Below are positions 29,234-42,034 of a stretch of 64,000 nucleotides of DNA, piece by piece. The translations under genes and the position numbers were made by a program. Location: contig CACPKA010000005.1 in the NCBI GenBank assembly GCA_902634485.1, positions 1 through 64,000 of the forward strand, given 5' to 3'. Positions within the stretch are counted from its first letter, which is position 1; the number at the start of each line of letters is the position of its first letter. Source of the DNA: an uncultured Pelagibacteraceae bacterium (GTDB lineage Bacteria; Pseudomonadota; Alphaproteobacteria; Pelagibacterales; Pelagibacteraceae). Under the pieces are notes generated by a model. The model had not been told where the DNA came from and ran no database searches. It saw only the letters and a program-made list of their open reading frames with translations.

Positions 29234-30721
29234 TTATTTATTTAAAAAAATTTGCTTATTGTATGTTTCTATTAAATTATTGATAGAAACATCAATTGTA
29301 TTTAATAAGGGTTCAGGATAAAATCCAAAGAATATAGTTGGTATAGCCAATGCTACTAAAATAAAAATTTCAGATTTTCTTAGGTCTAACATATTAAGCA
29401 ATTCTTTATTAATAACTTTTCCAAACACAACTCTTTTGTATAACCATAACATGTAAGCTGCTGCTAAAATCACTCCAAGACTTGCAATAGTTGCAACCCA
29501 AAAGCTCTTTTTAAAAACTCCCATAAGTATTAAAAATTCACCAATGAAACCGCTTGTGCCTGGTAATCCTATAGCAGCAAGAGTAAAAATCATAAATAAA
29601 ACTGCATATTTGGGCATTATAGAAACTAGTCCACCATAAGTTACTATTAATCTTGAATGTACTCTTTCATAAACAACGCCAACACATAAAAAAAGTGCCG
29701 CGGAAACTAGTCCATGACTTATCATTTGTATTATTCCTCCTTCTAAACCTTGTTTTGTGAATGTAAAAATTCCTAATGTAACAAAGCCCATATGAGCTAC
29801 AGACGAGTAAGCTATTAATTTTTTCATATCTTCTTGCATTAAAGCCACTAATGACGTGTAAATTATTGCTACTAAACTTAGAAAATATATTAAAGGGACA
29901 AAATATTCTGAAGCTAAGGGAAATAATCCAATTGAAAATCTAATAAAACCATATCCTGCCATTTTTAATAAAATTGCTGCTAAAAGGACTGATCCTGCTG
30001 TAGGAGCTTCTACATGTGCATCTGGTAGCCAAGTGTGTACAGGCCACATCGGTGTTTTGACTGCAAAGGAACTAAAAAAAGCTAACCAAAGAAGATTTTG
30101 ATATTTAGGTTCTATACCTAAATTATATAATTCTATTATATCTGTTGTTCCATTAATCCAATAAATTGAAATAATAGCCACTAACATTAAAACTGAGCCT
30201 AATAAAGTGAATAAGAAAAATTTAAATGCTGAATAGACTCTTCTTGGACCTCCCCATATACCAATAATTAAAAACATTGGTATTAAACCAGCTTCAAAAA
30301 AAAGATAAAAAATTACTAAATCCAAAGAGCAAAATACACCTATCATTAAGCTTTCCATTAAAAGTATAGCAATCAAAAAATCTTTTAACTTGTTAGTTAT
30401 ATGATTACACACATTAACTATACATAAAGCAGCTATTAAGGTAGATAGAACTATAAATAAAATAGATATTCCATCTATACCTACTTTATAATTTATAAAA
30501 CCATTTAACCAATCACGATTTTCAACAAATTGAAAATTAGAAGTATTTGGGTCAAATATATACCAAAGGTAGATTGATAAAACAAAATTAAAGAAAGAAG
30601 TAAACAAAGCAAGATATTTAGAACTATTGTAATTAGATTTACTAGATGATTTAGTTAAAAAAATAAAAATTGCACCCACAGTTGGTAACAGTATTAAAGA
30701 AGATAAAATAGGAAAATTCAT
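29234..30721 (-). CDS. nuoM: NADH-quinone oxidoreductase subunit M
   Basis: VGIDGISILFIVLSTL, KTPMWPVHTWLPDAHVEAPTAGSVLLAAILLKMAGYG, KLIAYSSVAHMGFVTLG. Confidence 0.98.
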   Translation of the reverse strand: MNFPILSSLILLPTVGAIFIFLTKSSSKSNYNSSKYLALFTSFFNFVLSIYLWYIFDPNTSNFQFVENRDWLNGFINYKVGIDGISILFIVLSTLIAALCIVNVCNHITNKLKDFLIAILLMESLMIGVFCSLDLVIFYLFFEAGLIPMFLIIGIWGGPRRVYSAFKFFLFTLLGSVLMLVAIISIYWINGTTDIIELYNLGIEPKYQNLLWLAFFSSFAVKTPMWPVHTWLPDAHVEAPTAGSVLLAAILLKMAGYGFIRFSIGLFPLASEYFVPLIYFLSLVAIIYTSLVALMQEDMKKLIAYSSVAHMGFVTLGIFTFTKQGLEGGIIQMISHGLVSAALFLCVGVVYERVHSRLIVTYGGLVSIMPKYAVLFMIFTLAAIGLPGTSGFIGEFLILMGVFKKSFWVATIASLGVILAAAYMLWLYKRVVFGKVINKELLNMLDLRKSEIFILVALAIPTIFFGFYPEPLLNTIDVSINNLIETYNKQIFLNK

Positions 30722-32634
30722 TTTGAAACAATTAAATAAGTAAGTAAAGCTGTAAAACCTAGTAGCATGACAAAAGCATATTGATAAATATAGCCACTTT
30801 GAAATTTAACAGCTTTAACAGTTAGTTTTTTTATTAAATTTGAAACTCCATCAGGACCAAATTTATCGATTAAATTAATATCAATTTTTTTCCAAAAAAA
30901 TGTGCCCATTTTTTTTGATGGTTTTACAAATAAGTATTCATACAATTCATCAAAGTACCATTTATTTAATAAAAATTTATATAAAGGTTTATTTTCTTCA
31001 GCAAACCATTTTGTAATATTTTTATTTTTTACAAATAAATAATAAGAAATTGGTATTGATAAAATTACTAATATAGGAGTTGAGTAAAGTATCGAATATG
31101 GTGGATGTTCATCACTAAGTGGTACTAAAAATTTAATTGATTCTTTCCAAAATAATTCTTCATTTCCTACTCCTATAAATAAATCTTTAAACAAAAAACC
31201 TGCAAGAATTGAACCTACCGCAAGCACTATTAGAGGTACTATCATTATATATGGAGACTCCTGCATTTCATTAATTGACAAATCTTTATTGTTATAATCT
31301 CCATGGAAAGTTTTAAAAATTAAACGCCAAGAATAAATTGCTGTTAAAAACGCTGTAAATATGCCAATAAATGCTGCCAAATATCCAACTGTATTGCCTC
31401 TAAGATATGCAAATTCAATAATTGCATCTTTTGAATAATAGCCTGACAAAAAAGGAAAGCCAGTAAGAGCTAAAGTTCCAATAATCATAAGCCCCCATGT
31501 ATAAGGAATTTTTCTCCAAACTCCTCCCATATTTTGAATATCTTGTTCATTGTTAAGAGAATGAATAACTGAACCAGCTCCTAAAAATAATAATGCCTTA
31601 AAAAAAGCATGAGTAAACAAATGAAACATTGCTACATTATAAGCGCCTACACCAGTAGCAAAAAACATGTAACCAAGCTGGCTGCATGTAGAATAAGCAA
31701 TTATTTTTTTAATATCAGTTTGAACTAAAGCTACTGTTGCTGCAAAAAACGCAGTAGTCATTCCAATAATTGTTACTAGACTTAATATCAGAGGAGAATA
31801 TTCAAAAATTGGAGAACATCTGACTACTAAAAAAACTCCAGCTGTAACCATAGTTGCAGCATGAATCAATGCAGAAACTGGCGTTGGTCCCTCCATCGCA
31901 TCAGGTAGCCAAGTATGAAGTAATATCTGGGCAGATTTTCCCATGGCTCCAATAAATAAGAGTAAACAAATTAAATCTATAGCTTTAATCTTTAAACCTA
32001 AAAATAATAAATTTTTATCTAAGACTTTTGGAACAAGTTGGAATACTTCAGAGTAATTCACTGTACCAAATAAATAAAAAATTAAAAAAATTCCTAATGC
32101 AAATCCAAAGTCACCTACTCTATTAACTACAAATGCTTTTATTGCAGCAGCATTAGCGCTTTCTTTTTTAAACCAAAAACCAATTAGGAAATACGAACAA
32201 AGACCAACTCCTTCCCAACCAAAAAATAATTGGATAAAATTATCTGCTGTGACAAGCATTAACATTGCAAAAGTAAACAAAGATAAATATGCCATAAATC
32301 GAGATTTATGTGGATCATGACTCATATAACCAATTGAATAAATATGTACTAAAGAAGATACTGACGTAACAACGACTAACATCACAGCAGATAAGGGATC
32401 TATTAACATAGACCAATTAACACTCAATGACCCCGATGTAATCCAATTTACTATAACAATATTTTCTTCGTATTGATTGACTATTACTTGATAGAGAACA
32501 TAAATAGACAAGAACGCTGAAATTGAAACAAGACTACTTGTTACAATTTCTGAATTTCTGTCCCCAATATATCTACCAAAAAAACCAGAAATAATTGAGG
32601 CAATCAAAGGAAAAAATAAAATTGAAATTTCCAT
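30718..32634 (-). CDS. nuoL: NADH-quinone oxidoreductase subunit L
   Basis: FGWEGVGLCSYFLIGFWF, QILLHTWLPDAMEGPTPVSALIHAATMVTAGVFLV, KKIIAYSTCSQLGYMF. Confidence 0.98.
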   Translation of the reverse strand: MEISILFFPLIASIISGFFGRYIGDRNSEIVTSSLVSISAFLSIYVLYQVIVNQYEENIVIVNWITSGSLSVNWSMLIDPLSAVMLVVVTSVSSLVHIYSIGYMSHDPHKSRFMAYLSLFTFAMLMLVTADNFIQLFFGWEGVGLCSYFLIGFWFKKESANAAAIKAFVVNRVGDFGFALGIFLIFYLFGTVNYSEVFQLVPKVLDKNLLFLGLKIKAIDLICLLLFIGAMGKSAQILLHTWLPDAMEGPTPVSALIHAATMVTAGVFLVVRCSPIFEYSPLILSLVTIIGMTTAFFAATVALVQTDIKKIIAYSTCSQLGYMFFATGVGAYNVAMFHLFTHAFFKALLFLGAGSVIHSLNNEQDIQNMGGVWRKIPYTWGLMIIGTLALTGFPFLSGYYSKDAIIEFAYLRGNTVGYLAAFIGIFTAFLTAIYSWRLIFKTFHGDYNNKDLSINEMQESPYIMIVPLIVLAVGSILAGFLFKDLFIGVGNEELFWKESIKFLVPLSDEHPPYSILYSTPILVILSIPISYYLFVKNKNITKWFAEENKPLYKFLLNKWYFDELYEYLFVKPSKKMGTFFWKKIDINLIDKFGPDGVSNLIKKLTVKAVKFQSGYIYQYAFVMLLGFTALLTYLIVSK

Positions 32635-32636
32635 AA

Positions 32637-32951
32637 TTAACCTTTCAGCTTATCAATTTCTTCAACTAGTATGGTTCCTGAATTTCTGTAATAAACTACT
32701 ATAATTGCAAGGCCTATAGCTGCTTCTGCGGCAGCAACAGTTAAAATAAAAAATGTAAATATTTGACCACTCAAATCATTTAAAAAAATGGAAAATGAAA
32801 CAAGATTAATATTAACAGCCAACAACAAAAGTTCTATTGACATTAAAATTACTATTAAATTTTTTCTATTCAAAAAAATACCTATTACTCCAATAGTAAA
32901 AATTATTGCTCCTAAAGTTAAATAATGCCCTAAACCAATTTCAGTCATCAA
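32637..32951 (-). CDS. nuoK: NADH-quinone oxidoreductase subunit K
   Basis: [45 protein letters not shown]; operon position. Confidence 0.97.
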   Translation of the reverse strand: MMTEIGLGHYLTLGAIIFTIGVIGIFLNRKNLIVILMSIELLLLAVNINLVSFSIFLNDLSGQIFTFFILTVAAAEAAIGLAIIVVYYRNSGTILVEEIDKLKG

Positions 32952-33573
32952 TATTAACTCCTTTATTACTTTCTACATCAATCAAAGATACACCTGTCGA
33001 CTTTTCTCTTGAAATTTGTTCAATATAGCTTTGTCTTTTTATTCCCGATCTTTTTTTAAATGTTAAAACTATTGCTCCAATCATAGCTACCAAGAGTATA
33101 ATTCCACTTAATTGAAATAGATGAATATAGTCTGTGTATAAAACATTTCCTATTGAGTGAGTGTTAGTAATATTTGAATTAATACTTATATAATTTGAGC
33201 TAATAATGTCTGGTTTAAACTTCCATCCACCAATAACTATAATTAATTCAAAGAATATAATTAAACTTACTATTAAACCTATTGGTAAATGTGTGTATTT
33301 ATTATTTTTTTGGATTAATTCACTATTTTGTTGTGCTACATTTAACATCATCACAACAAATAAAAAAAGAACAGCTACAGCTCCAACGTAAACTATAAGC
33401 ATAATCATGCCAAGAAATTCTGCTCCAATCATTATAAATAAACAAGAAATACTTATAAAATCTAAAATTAAAAAAAAAACAGAATGAACTGTATTTTTAG
33501 AAGCAGTCACCATTATAGCTGAAATAATAGCTATGAAAGAAAAAAAATAAAAAAATAAAGAATGTGCAATCAT
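32941..33573 (-). CDS. nuoJ: NADH-quinone oxidoreductase subunit J
   Basis: [28 protein letters not shown]; operon position. Confidence 0.96.
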   Translation of the reverse strand: MIAHSLFFYFFSFIAIISAIMVTASKNTVHSVFFLILDFISISCLFIMIGAEFLGMIMLIVYVGAVAVLFLFVVMMLNVAQQNSELIQKNNKYTHLPIGLIVSLIIFFELIIVIGGWKFKPDIISSNYISINSNITNTHSIGNVLYTDYIHLFQLSGIILLVAMIGAIVLTFKKRSGIKRQSYIEQISREKSTGVSLIDVESNKGVNIDD

Positions 33574-33577
33574 AGTT

Positions 33578-34063
33578 CTATCTAAAAGGTTTATCAGCTT
33601 TTATATTTGCTGCTAATAAACTTTCCCATCTATCGCCATTATCTAAAAGTTTTTCTTTATTGTAATAAAGCTCTTCTCTAGTTTCGGTAGCAAATTCAAA
33701 ATTAGGACCTTGCACTATAGCATCTACTGGACAAGACTCTTCACAAAGTCCGCAATATATGCATTTTAACATGTCAATATCATATCTAGTAGTTTTACGA
33801 CTACCATCATCTCTCTCAGTAGATTCAATTGTTATAGCTTGAGCAGGACATACTGCTTCACATAATTTACAGGCAATACATCTTTCTTCTCCATTTGGAT
33901 ATCTTCGAAGAGCGTGCTCTCCTCTAAATCTAGGACTTATTTGACCCTTTTCGAAGGGATAATTAATTGTTTTTTTAGGTTTAAATATTTCTTTTATAGC
34001 TAGAATTAATGCAGTTAAAAAATCTAGTAAAAAAATAGTTTTTATAATTCTCGAAAATTTCAT
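33578..34063 (-). CDS. nuoI: NADH-quinone oxidoreductase subunit I
   Basis: Two 4Fe-4S motifs: [16 protein letters not shown] and [16 protein letters not shown]. Confidence 0.98.
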   Translation of the reverse strand: MKFSRIIKTIFLLDFLTALILAIKEIFKPKKTINYPFEKGQISPRFRGEHALRRYPNGEERCIACKLCEAVCPAQAITIESTERDDGSRKTTRYDIDMLKCIYCGLCEESCPVDAIVQGPNFEFATETREELYYNKEKLLDNGDRWESLLAANIKADKPFR

Positions 34064-34066
34064 AAT

Positions 34067-35077
34067 TTAATTCGTTGGAAGTAAGTTAAAATAATATAAA
34101 TAACTTGATGTTAAAACTAACCAAAATAATGAAAAAGGTAAAAATATCTTCCAGCCTAATCTCATAAGTTGATCATATCTATATCTTGGAACAATTGCTT
34201 TAACTAATGAAAACATTAAAAATAAAAAAAGAATTTTAAATATTAACCATAAAGTTCCAGGTATAATTGTAAATGGATAAATATTAATTGGAGATAGCCA
34301 TCCACCAAGAAATAAAATAGAACCAAGAGCGCACATTAACAAAATATTTGCATACTCGCCCAACCAAAACATAGCGTACATCATTCCGGAATATTCAGTT
34401 TGATATCCTGCAACAAGTTCAGCTTCTGCCTCAGGTAAATCAAATGGTGGTCTGTTAGTTTCTGCTAATGCCGATATAAAAAAAATCACAAACATGGGAA
34501 ATAAAGGAAATATGAACCATATTTTTTTTTGTGCTAAAACTATGTCGGTCAAATTTAATGAGCCGACACATAATAAAACATTTATTATTATTATTCCTAT
34601 TGAAACCTCATAAGAAACCATTTGAGCAGCAGATCTGATTGCTCCGAGAAAAGGATATTTTGAATTCGAAGCCCATCCTCCCATGATTATTCCATAAACA
34701 CCTAAGGAGGAAACTGCAAATAAGTAAAGTATACCAACATTTATATCAGCTAAAACAAAATTTACATCAAAAGGGATAACAGCCCAAGCTATTAGAGCCA
34801 AAGTCATAGTTGTAACTGGAGCCAAAATGAAAATAACCTTATTAGAACTTGCAGGAATAATAATTTCTTTAAAAATATATTTTAATGCATCAGCGAGAGA
34901 TTGAAAGAGACCAAACGGCCCTACTACATTTGGGCCACGTCTCTTTTGAACTAAAGCCCAAACTCTTCTATCTAGCCAAACAATCATTGCAACTGTAACA
35001 AGTATTGGTATTAATAAAAATAGAATTTTGTAACTTTCTATAAATAATAAATTTAAATAATGATAAATATTATCCAT
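34067..35077 (-). CDS. nuoH: NADH-quinone oxidoreductase subunit H
   Basis: [61 protein letters not shown]. Confidence 0.98.
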   Translation of the reverse strand: MDNIYHYLNLLFIESYKILFLLIPILVTVAMIVWLDRRVWALVQKRRGPNVVGPFGLFQSLADALKYIFKEIIIPASSNKVIFILAPVTTMTLALIAWAVIPFDVNFVLADINVGILYLFAVSSLGVYGIIMGGWASNSKYPFLGAIRSAAQMVSYEVSIGIIIINVLLCVGSLNLTDIVLAQKKIWFIFPLFPMFVIFFISALAETNRPPFDLPEAEAELVAGYQTEYSGMMYAMFWLGEYANILLMCALGSILFLGGWLSPINIYPFTIIPGTLWLIFKILFLFLMFSLVKAIVPRYRYDQLMRLGWKIFLPFSLFWLVLTSSYLYYFNLLPTN

Positions 35078-37100
35078 CTGTTCCTGTTTTTTTTACTTTA
35101 ACTTTTTCATTTCTGCATTGAGACATTGTGTTGGAAGCACGAGAAATAATGTTAGAATAATAATAGTCTAAATTATCTATAATAATTTTTTCATTGTGAA
35201 AATTTGTTTCATTAAATTGAATATTCTTTGTATTTTTACTTAACTTGAGATAATTCATCATACTATCAATTAATTCATCTTTAGAATTATAAATTTTTTT
35301 TCTTTTAATAAGTTTTGATAATTCATTTATAATTAACCAGTCTTCTTTTGCTTCTCCAGGAGGATAAGAAGCTTTATATGCTTTTTGTATTCTTCCCTCT
35401 AAATTAGTAAAATAGCCATCTTGTTCAGTAAAAGCAGCGCCTGGAAGTATTACATCAGAGTTTTCGGCACCATTACCTCCGTGACTACCTATATAAATAA
35501 TAAATTCTTTTTTTTTGTTGAATTTAATATTATCTTGGCCAAACAAAAATAAAACTTCATATTCATTTTTTTTTATTGCTTCTAAAACTATGTTTTCCTT
35601 ATTGGTTTTATTTATTATGCCTAAATCATAAGATCCAACAGTAGAAGCATGATTAGATATAATATTTAGAGAATTCCATTCTTTTGATATTTTATTTATG
35701 GAAGTTAAATATTTTTTTAATTCTTCAAAAATATATTGACCAGAATTAAGTTTAAGAACAGACTGTCCTAATATAATAATTGGTCTTTGCGCTTTTTTTA
35801 TTTTTTGAGATAGTTCATGTTTATTTTCAATAATATTTTTAATTACTTCCGTTTCATTTTTAATTATTTTATAAGGGTAGGTAAGATCACCAACATCACC
35901 AAGAGAAAAAATTTCCAAATTGTTAGCAAGATAAGATTTTCTAATCCTGGCATTTAAAATAGTTGCTTCATATCTTGGATTTGTACCTATTAAAATAATT
36001 AAATCACTTTTTTCTATTCCATTTAATTTTGAATTAAATAAATAATTTTCTCTTTTTTCTGTATTCACATAATAATTATTTGTTCTTGATTCTAAATTAT
36101 TTGATTTTATAGTTTTTTGAAAAAATTCTTTTACAATATACATTGTTTCCATATTACTTAGATCTCCTGTTAATCCAGCAATTTTATCAGAAGTGGTTTT
36201 CTTTATTTTTTCAACAATATAATTAAACGCTGAATCCCAAGTTACTGGTTCAAAATTATTATTTTTTTTTATATACGGTGTATCTAATCTTTGATTTTTT
36301 AATCCATCGCATGAATATCTTGTTTTATCCGAAATCCATTCTTCATTTATATCTTCATTAATTCTTGGTAAAATTCTTTTAACCTCCCAACCATATGTAT
36401 CGATCCTGATGTTTGAACCCACTGCATCCATAACATCTATGGATTCTGTTTTTTTTAACTCCCATGGTCTTGCTTCGAAAACATAAGGTTTTGAGGTTAA
36501 AGCACCAACTGGACATAAATCAATTACATTGGCTGATAGTTCTGACTCCATTGATTTTTCAAGATATGTAGTGATTTGCATATCTTCTCCACGCCCAATA
36601 GCTCCTAGTTCAGTAACTCCAGCCACTTCTGTTGCAAATCTTACGCAACGAGTGCAATGAATACATCGGGTCATTTGAGTTTTTATCAGTGGACCCATAT
36701 ATTTTTCTGGTACTTCACGCTTATTTTCTTTGTATCTAGATTTATCTACCCCATAAAACATTGATTGATCTTGTAAATCACATTCTCCACCTTGATCACA
36801 TACAGGACAATCTAAGGGATGGTTAGCTAATAAAAATTCCATTACACCTTTTCTAGATTTTTCCACAAGTTTAGTATTTGTTTTAATATTCATGCCTTCA
36901 GAAACTGGCATAGCACACGAAGCAACTGGTTTAGGAGATTTTTCAATTTCTACTAAGCACATTCTACAATTACCTGCTATTGAGAGTTTTTCATGATAGC
37001 AAAATCTAGGAATTTCAGCTCCTGCCTGTTCACATGCTTGTAAAACAGTTAGACCTTCTTCTACGTCTATTTCATTATTATTAACTTTTATCTTAAGCAT
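35070..37100 (-). CDS. nuoG: NADH-quinone oxidoreductase subunit G
   Basis: N-terminal 2Fe-2S ([10 protein letters not shown]), [30 protein letters not shown], molybdopterin-oxidoreductase-like body. Confidence 0.97.
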   Translation of the reverse strand: MLKIKVNNNEIDVEEGLTVLQACEQAGAEIPRFCYHEKLSIAGNCRMCLVEIEKSPKPVASCAMPVSEGMNIKTNTKLVEKSRKGVMEFLLANHPLDCPVCDQGGECDLQDQSMFYGVDKSRYKENKREVPEKYMGPLIKTQMTRCIHCTRCVRFATEVAGVTELGAIGRGEDMQITTYLEKSMESELSANVIDLCPVGALTSKPYVFEARPWELKKTESIDVMDAVGSNIRIDTYGWEVKRILPRINEDINEEWISDKTRYSCDGLKNQRLDTPYIKKNNNFEPVTWDSAFNYIVEKIKKTTSDKIAGLTGDLSNMETMYIVKEFFQKTIKSNNLESRTNNYYVNTEKRENYLFNSKLNGIEKSDLIILIGTNPRYEATILNARIRKSYLANNLEIFSLGDVGDLTYPYKIIKNETEVIKNIIENKHELSQKIKKAQRPIIILGQSVLKLNSGQYIFEELKKYLTSINKISKEWNSLNIISNHASTVGSYDLGIINKTNKENIVLEAIKKNEYEVLFLFGQDNIKFNKKKEFIIYIGSHGGNGAENSDVILPGAAFTEQDGYFTNLEGRIQKAYKASYPPGEAKEDWLIINELSKLIKRKKIYNSKDELIDSMMNYLKLSKNTKNIQFNETNFHNEKIIIDNLDYYYSNIISRASNTMSQCRNEKVKVKKTGTDG

Positions 37101-38424
37101 TATCTTTATCTAATAAGTGTTGATCTACTAAATATGGTATATTTTTGTTAGTTTTAATTAATGGATTAAAATTATTTCTTTTTTCTATTTCTTTTTTAAA
37201 ATGTCTCAGTAAACCTTGAACTGGCCAAGCAGAACCTTCACCGAATGCACAAATTGTATGACCTTCGATTTGTTTTGTGACATCCATCAACATATCAACT
37301 TCATCTTTAGAAGCTTCTCCTTTGGACATTCTCTCAAGCATTCTCCACATCCATCCTGATCCCTCCCTACAAGGTGTACATTGGCCACAGCTTTCATGTT
37401 TATAAAAGCGGGCAATTCTAGCCATGCACTTAATAATATCTTGATCTTTATTTATCACTATAATTCCTGCTGTACCTAAACCACTTTTTTCTTTAATTAA
37501 AGAGTCAAAGTCCATTAAAATTGTTTCGCAAGTTTTTTTTGGTAATAAAGGCATCGAAGAGCCCCCAGGAATAACTGCTTGTAAATTTTCCCATCCACCA
37601 ACAACACCGCCCGCATGTTCTTCTATAAGTTCTTTTAATGGTATTCCCATCTCTTCTTCTACATTGCATGGATTATTTACATTTCCTGAAATACAAAAAA
37701 TTTTTGTTCCAGTATTTTTTGGCTTTCCTAAAGAAGCAAACCATTTAGCGCCTTTTCTTAAAATTGTTGGAACAACAGCGATTGTTTCTACATTGTTAAT
37801 GATTGTTGGACATCCATACAACCCAATTAAAGCTGGAAAGGGTGGTTTTAATCTTGGTTGTCCCTTTTTACCCTCTAAGCTTTCTAATAAAGCAGTTTCT
37901 TCACCACATATATATGCTCCAGCTCCATAATGAATATAAATATCAAAATCCCAATTTGTGCCAGAAGCATTTTTTCCTATTAATTTTTTTTCATATGCTT
38001 CGTTAATAGCTTTTTGAAGATTCTGTCCTTCGTTGAAATATTCACCTCTTATATAGATGTAACACTTATGAGCATTAACTGCATATGAAGACAATAAACA
38101 TCCTTCAATTAGTTTTTGTGGTTCAAATCTTAAAATATCTCTATCTTTACATGTGCCTGGTTCTGATTCATCAGCATTAATTACCAAATAATGTGGTTTG
38201 GTGCCAACTTCTTTAGGCACAAATGACCATTTCAAACCTGTAGGAAATCCAGCTCCTCCTCTTCCTCTGAGTTCTGATGACTTTATCTCATTAATAATCC
38301 ATTCTCTTCCTTTTTCAAATATTTCTATTGTATTAGACCAATCTCCTCTTTTTTTTGATGAATCAATATCGTCACCTAAATCATTATATAAATTTTTAAA
38401 AATTCTATCTTTGTCTTTAAGCAT
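37093..38424 (-). CDS. nuoF: NADH-quinone oxidoreductase subunit F
   Basis: [77 protein letters not shown]. Confidence 0.98.
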   Translation of the reverse strand: MLKDKDRIFKNLYNDLGDDIDSSKKRGDWSNTIEIFEKGREWIINEIKSSELRGRGGAGFPTGLKWSFVPKEVGTKPHYLVINADESEPGTCKDRDILRFEPQKLIEGCLLSSYAVNAHKCYIYIRGEYFNEGQNLQKAINEAYEKKLIGKNASGTNWDFDIYIHYGAGAYICGEETALLESLEGKKGQPRLKPPFPALIGLYGCPTIINNVETIAVVPTILRKGAKWFASLGKPKNTGTKIFCISGNVNNPCNVEEEMGIPLKELIEEHAGGVVGGWENLQAVIPGGSSMPLLPKKTCETILMDFDSLIKEKSGLGTAGIIVINKDQDIIKCMARIARFYKHESCGQCTPCREGSGWMWRMLERMSKGEASKDEVDMLMDVTKQIEGHTICAFGEGSAWPVQGLLRHFKKEIEKRNNFNPLIKTNKNIPYLVDQHLLDKDNA

Positions 38425-39025
38425 TGTTAATTTCTAAAAGGGTTTTTCTATTATCTTCTGGCTCAGAATTTTTTCTTCCTCTATATGATCCTGGTTTAAG
38501 AACTTCTTCTTTTAATATTTGATCTAAAATTTTTAAAGTTTTTTCTTTATCAAGATCTTCAAAATAATCATTGTTAATTTGAATCATTGGAGCATTTACA
38601 CATGCGCCTAAACATTCAACTTCAGTCCATGAACATTTTTTATTAGCAGAAAGTTGATTTTCTTTTTCTGAAATTTTTTCTTTGCAGGCTTCAACTAATT
38701 TATAAGCACCTCTAATCATACATGGTGTAGTAGTACAAACTTGAATGAAATAATTTCCAACAGGAGTTAAATTGTACATGCTATAAAATGTAGCTACTTC
38801 ATAAACTTTTATATATGGCATATCTAAAATTTTTGCTATATATTTAAGACCAGCTAAAGGTATCCAATTATCATTTTGTTTTTGAGCTAAATATAACAAA
38901 CCCATGACTGCACTTTGTTGTTTCCCGTTTGGATATTGTTGCATAATTTCTTTAGCTCTTAATAAATTTTCTTCATTAAATTGAAAATTCTCAGGTTGGT
39001 TTTTTGAAATTTTTTTTAAACTCAT
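38417..39025 (-). CDS. nuoE: NADH-quinone oxidoreductase subunit E
   Basis: [49 protein letters not shown]. Confidence 0.97.
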   Translation of the reverse strand: MSLKKISKNQPENFQFNEENLLRAKEIMQQYPNGKQQSAVMGLLYLAQKQNDNWIPLAGLKYIAKILDMPYIKVYEVATFYSMYNLTPVGNYFIQVCTTTPCMIRGAYKLVEACKEKISEKENQLSANKKCSWTEVECLGACVNAPMIQINNDYFEDLDKEKTLKILDQILKEEVLKPGSYRGRKNSEPEDNRKTLLEINNA

Positions 39026-40197
39026 CTATCGATTTCTCCAAAGACTATGTCCAATGACCCTAAAACCGCTGGAACATCGGCTAACATATGCCCCTTGATT
39101 AAATAATCCATTGCTTGTAAGTGGGAAAATCCTGGTGCTCTAATTTTACATTTGTAAGGTTTATTTGAACCATCGGATATTAAATAAACTCCAAACTCAC
39201 CTTTTGGCGCTTCTACACAGGTATAAATATCATCTTTATCCACTCTGTATCCTTCGGTGAAAAGTTTAAAATGATGAATTAAAGCTTCCATTGAATTTTT
39301 AATTTCTTCTTTAGTTGGAGGGCTTATTTTTCCATCCATTGTTTTAATAGGTCCAGTTGGCATCAATCGGAGACATTGATTAATAATTTTTACACTTTCT
39401 CTCATTTCTTCAATTCTGCATAAATATCTGTCATAACAATCGCCATTCTTTCCAACCGGAATCTTAAAATCTAACTGATCATAACATTCGTATGGTTGAG
39501 ATTTTCTTAAATCCCACGAAACTCCTGATCCTCTTAGCATAACACCTGAAAAAGAATAATCTAAGGCATCTTGTTTTGAAACAATACCTATATTAACATT
39601 TCGTTGTTTAAAAATTCTATTGTCAGTTAATAAATTTTCTAGGTCATCTATAATTTTGGGAAATCCTTCACAAAATTTTCCTATATCTTCTGATAGACCT
39701 CTAGGCAAGTCTTGGTGTACCCCTCCAGCTCTAAAATAATTTGCATGTAATCTTGATCCAGATACTCTTTCATAAAAAGTCATTAATGTTTCTCTTTCTT
39801 CAAAACCCCAAAGAGAAGGTGTTAAAGCACCAACATCTAGTGCATGTGTTGTTATATTTAAAATATGGCTTAGTATTCTTCCAATTTCACAAAACAACAC
39901 TCTTATAAATTGGGCTCTTATAGGAACGTTTATTTTTAAAATTCTTTCTATTGCTAAAGCAAATGCATGTTCTTGATTCATTGGAGCAACGTAGTCCAGT
40001 CTATCAAAATAAGGTACTGCTTGAGCATAAGTTTTATTTTCTATCAATTTCTCAGTGCCTCTATGAAGTAACCCTATATGTGGATCTGCTTTTTCAACTA
40101 TCTCACCATCAAGTTCTAATATTAATCTTAAAACACCATGCGCAGCTGGATGTTGTGGTCCAAAGTTTAAATTTAAAGTTTTAGATTGTTTTGGCAT
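39022..40197 (-). CDS. nuoD: NADH-quinone oxidoreductase subunit D
   Basis: [80 protein letters not shown]. Confidence 0.98.
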   Translation of the reverse strand: MPKQSKTLNLNFGPQHPAAHGVLRLILELDGEIVEKADPHIGLLHRGTEKLIENKTYAQAVPYFDRLDYVAPMNQEHAFALAIERILKINVPIRAQFIRVLFCEIGRILSHILNITTHALDVGALTPSLWGFEERETLMTFYERVSGSRLHANYFRAGGVHQDLPRGLSEDIGKFCEGFPKIIDDLENLLTDNRIFKQRNVNIGIVSKQDALDYSFSGVMLRGSGVSWDLRKSQPYECYDQLDFKIPVGKNGDCYDRYLCRIEEMRESVKIINQCLRLMPTGPIKTMDGKISPPTKEEIKNSMEALIHHFKLFTEGYRVDKDDIYTCVEAPKGEFGVYLISDGSNKPYKCKIRAPGFSHLQAMDYLIKGHMLADVPAVLGSLDIVFGEIDR

Positions 40198-40199
40198 GA

Positions 40200-40790
40200 T
40201 TATTTTTTAGTTTGATCCTTAATATACTTTGTTCCTTCCCAGGGACTTTCGTAGTCAAAATTTCTATAATTCTGTTCTAATTTAACAGGCTCATAAATTA
40301 CTTTTTTTTCATCTTCGCTATATCTTACTTCGTTGTGTCCTGTTAAAGGAAAATCTTTTCTTAACGGGTAACCTTCAAAATTATAATCTGTAAGTATTCT
40401 TCTTAAATCAGGATGATCAGTAAATTTAATGCCATACATATCAAAAATTTCTCTTTCCATCCAATTAGCAGAAGGAAAAATTTTTGTTAAAGAAGGAACT
40501 TGTTGATTTTCATTTATAAAAAAATTCAATATAATTCTTTTGTTTAATTCATGGCTTAAAAGCAAATAAATTAAATTAAATCTTTTTTGGTTTTCAGGAT
40601 AATCCACAGCGGTTGTATCAATTAATTGTCTAAATTTAGTATATTCGTTAGTTTTAAGTAACATTATTGTTTCAATTAAATCTTCGCTATTAATTGAAAT
40701 ATAAATTTGATCATGTTTTATTTTGCTTTCTTTTATTTTGGTTGTAAGCTCTGAGTTAATTTTTTTTTCTAGATCTTCTATTTTTGACAT
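40200..40790 (-). CDS. nuoC: NADH-quinone oxidoreductase subunit C
   Basis: [48 protein letters not shown]. Confidence 0.97.
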   Translation of the reverse strand: MSKIEDLEKKINSELTTKIKESKIKHDQIYISINSEDLIETIMLLKTNEYTKFRQLIDTTAVDYPENQKRFNLIYLLLSHELNKRIILNFFINENQQVPSLTKIFPSANWMEREIFDMYGIKFTDHPDLRRILTDYNFEGYPLRKDFPLTGHNEVRYSEDEKKVIYEPVKLEQNYRNFDYESPWEGTKYIKDQTKK

Positions 40791-40798
40791 TTTTAATT

Positions 40799-41317
40799 TT
40801 ATCTTTCCAAAGAACCTTTGTTTCTGATTTTCTTTTGAAGTTGTAATATTCCATAAAGCAATGCTTCAGCTGAAGGTGGGCAACCAGGAACATAAATATC
40901 TACAGGAACTATTCGATCACATCCCCTTACTACAGAATAAGAATAATGATAATACCCTCCTCCATTTGCACAACTTCCCATTGATATAACATATCTTGGT
41001 TCGGGCATTTGATCATAAACTTTTCGTAATGCTGGCGCCATTTTATTTGTTAATGTTCCTGCAACAATCATCACATCAGATTGTCTTGGAGACCCTCTTG
41101 GAGCAGCACCAAATCTTTCAAGATCATATCTTGGCATTGAAGTTTGCATCATTTCTACTGCACAACAAGCTAAACCAAAAGTCATCCAGTGTAGTGAGCC
41201 AGATCGGGCCCAATTAATTAAATTATCAAATGAAGTGGTAATAAAACCTTTTTCACTAAAATCTTCTGCTAGTTTTTTAAATTCATCTGGTATTTTTTGA
41301 GATTTATCTAAATCCAT
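40799..41317 (-). CDS. nuoB: NADH-quinone oxidoreductase subunit B (ORF track extends to 41353; internal ATG at 41317 is a possible alternative start)
   Basis: [112 protein letters not shown]. Confidence 0.96.
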   Translation of the reverse strand: MDLDKSQKIPDEFKKLAEDFSEKGFITTSFDNLINWARSGSLHWMTFGLACCAVEMMQTSMPRYDLERFGAAPRGSPRQSDVMIVAGTLTNKMAPALRKVYDQMPEPRYVISMGSCANGGGYYHYSYSVVRGCDRIVPVDIYVPGCPPSAEALLYGILQLQKKIRNKGSLER

Positions 41318-41322
41318 ATAAT

Positions 41323-41691
41323 TTATTCCCAGTCCAAAGCGCCTTTTTTCCACTCATAAATAAAACCAACTGTTAATATTCCTAAAAAAATCATCATTGA
41401 TATGAATCCTAAAAAACCAATTTGACCTAAAGAGATAGCCCATGGAAATAAAAAAGCTATTTCTAAATCAAAAATGATAAATAGAATTGCTACTAAATAA
41501 AATCTAACATCAAATTCCATTCTAGAATCGTTAAATGGTTCAAAACCGCATTCATAAGCAGAGAGTTTTTCTGGATCTGGTTTTTTTGGTGAAAACAAAA
41601 AGTTTAAGACTATAAAGCCTATACTTAAAATTAGCGCAATAATTAAAAATAATGCGATAGGAAAATAGTCTTTTAAAAATTCTAATATCAT
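41323..41691 (-). CDS. nuoA: NADH-quinone oxidoreductase subunit A
   Basis: [42 protein letters not shown]. Confidence 0.97.
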   Translation of the reverse strand: MILEFLKDYFPIALFLIIALILSIGFIVLNFLFSPKKPDPEKLSAYECGFEPFNDSRMEFDVRFYLVAILFIIFDLEIAFLFPWAISLGQIGFLGFISMMIFLGILTVGFIYEWKKGALDWE

Positions 41692-41788
41692 TCATTTCTT
41701 TTATATAATTTTTTTTAACAATTAACAGCAGAGTTAGAGTCACATTTTTCTTATTTATTTGATTAATTGCAAATAATTATCAATTATG

Positions 41789-41865
41789 TGGCGGGAGTGA
41801 CGGGACTCGAACCCGCGACCTATCGCGTGACAGGCGATCGCTCTAACCAACTGAGCTACACCCCC
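41789..41865 (-). tRNA. tRNA-Asp (GTC)
   Basis: Revcomp GGGGGTGTAGCTCAGTTGGTTAGAGCGATCGCCTGTCACGCGATAGGTCGCGGGTTCGAGTCCCGTCACTCCCGCCA; full cloverleaf, encoded CCA, anticodon GTC. Confidence 0.96.
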
Positions 41866-41870
41866 AATTT

Positions 41871-41946
41871 TGGTGGGCAGTAAAGGACTCGAACCTTTGA
41901 CCCCCTCGGTGTAAACGAGATGCTCTACCAACTGAGCTAACCGCCC
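41871..41946 (-). tRNA. tRNA-Val (TAC)
   Basis: Revcomp GGGCGGTTAGCTCAGTTGGTAGAGCATCTCGTTTACACCGAGGGGGTCAAAGGTTCGAGTCCTTTACTGCCCACCA; anticodon TAC, encoded CCA. Confidence 0.95.
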
Positions 41947-42034
41947 AAAACCAAAAAAACCATTATTTATAACAATAAAGATTAGAAAGCAAACTTAAAT
42001 AAGTACAATTAAAGAAAAATAGGATTATAATTAA

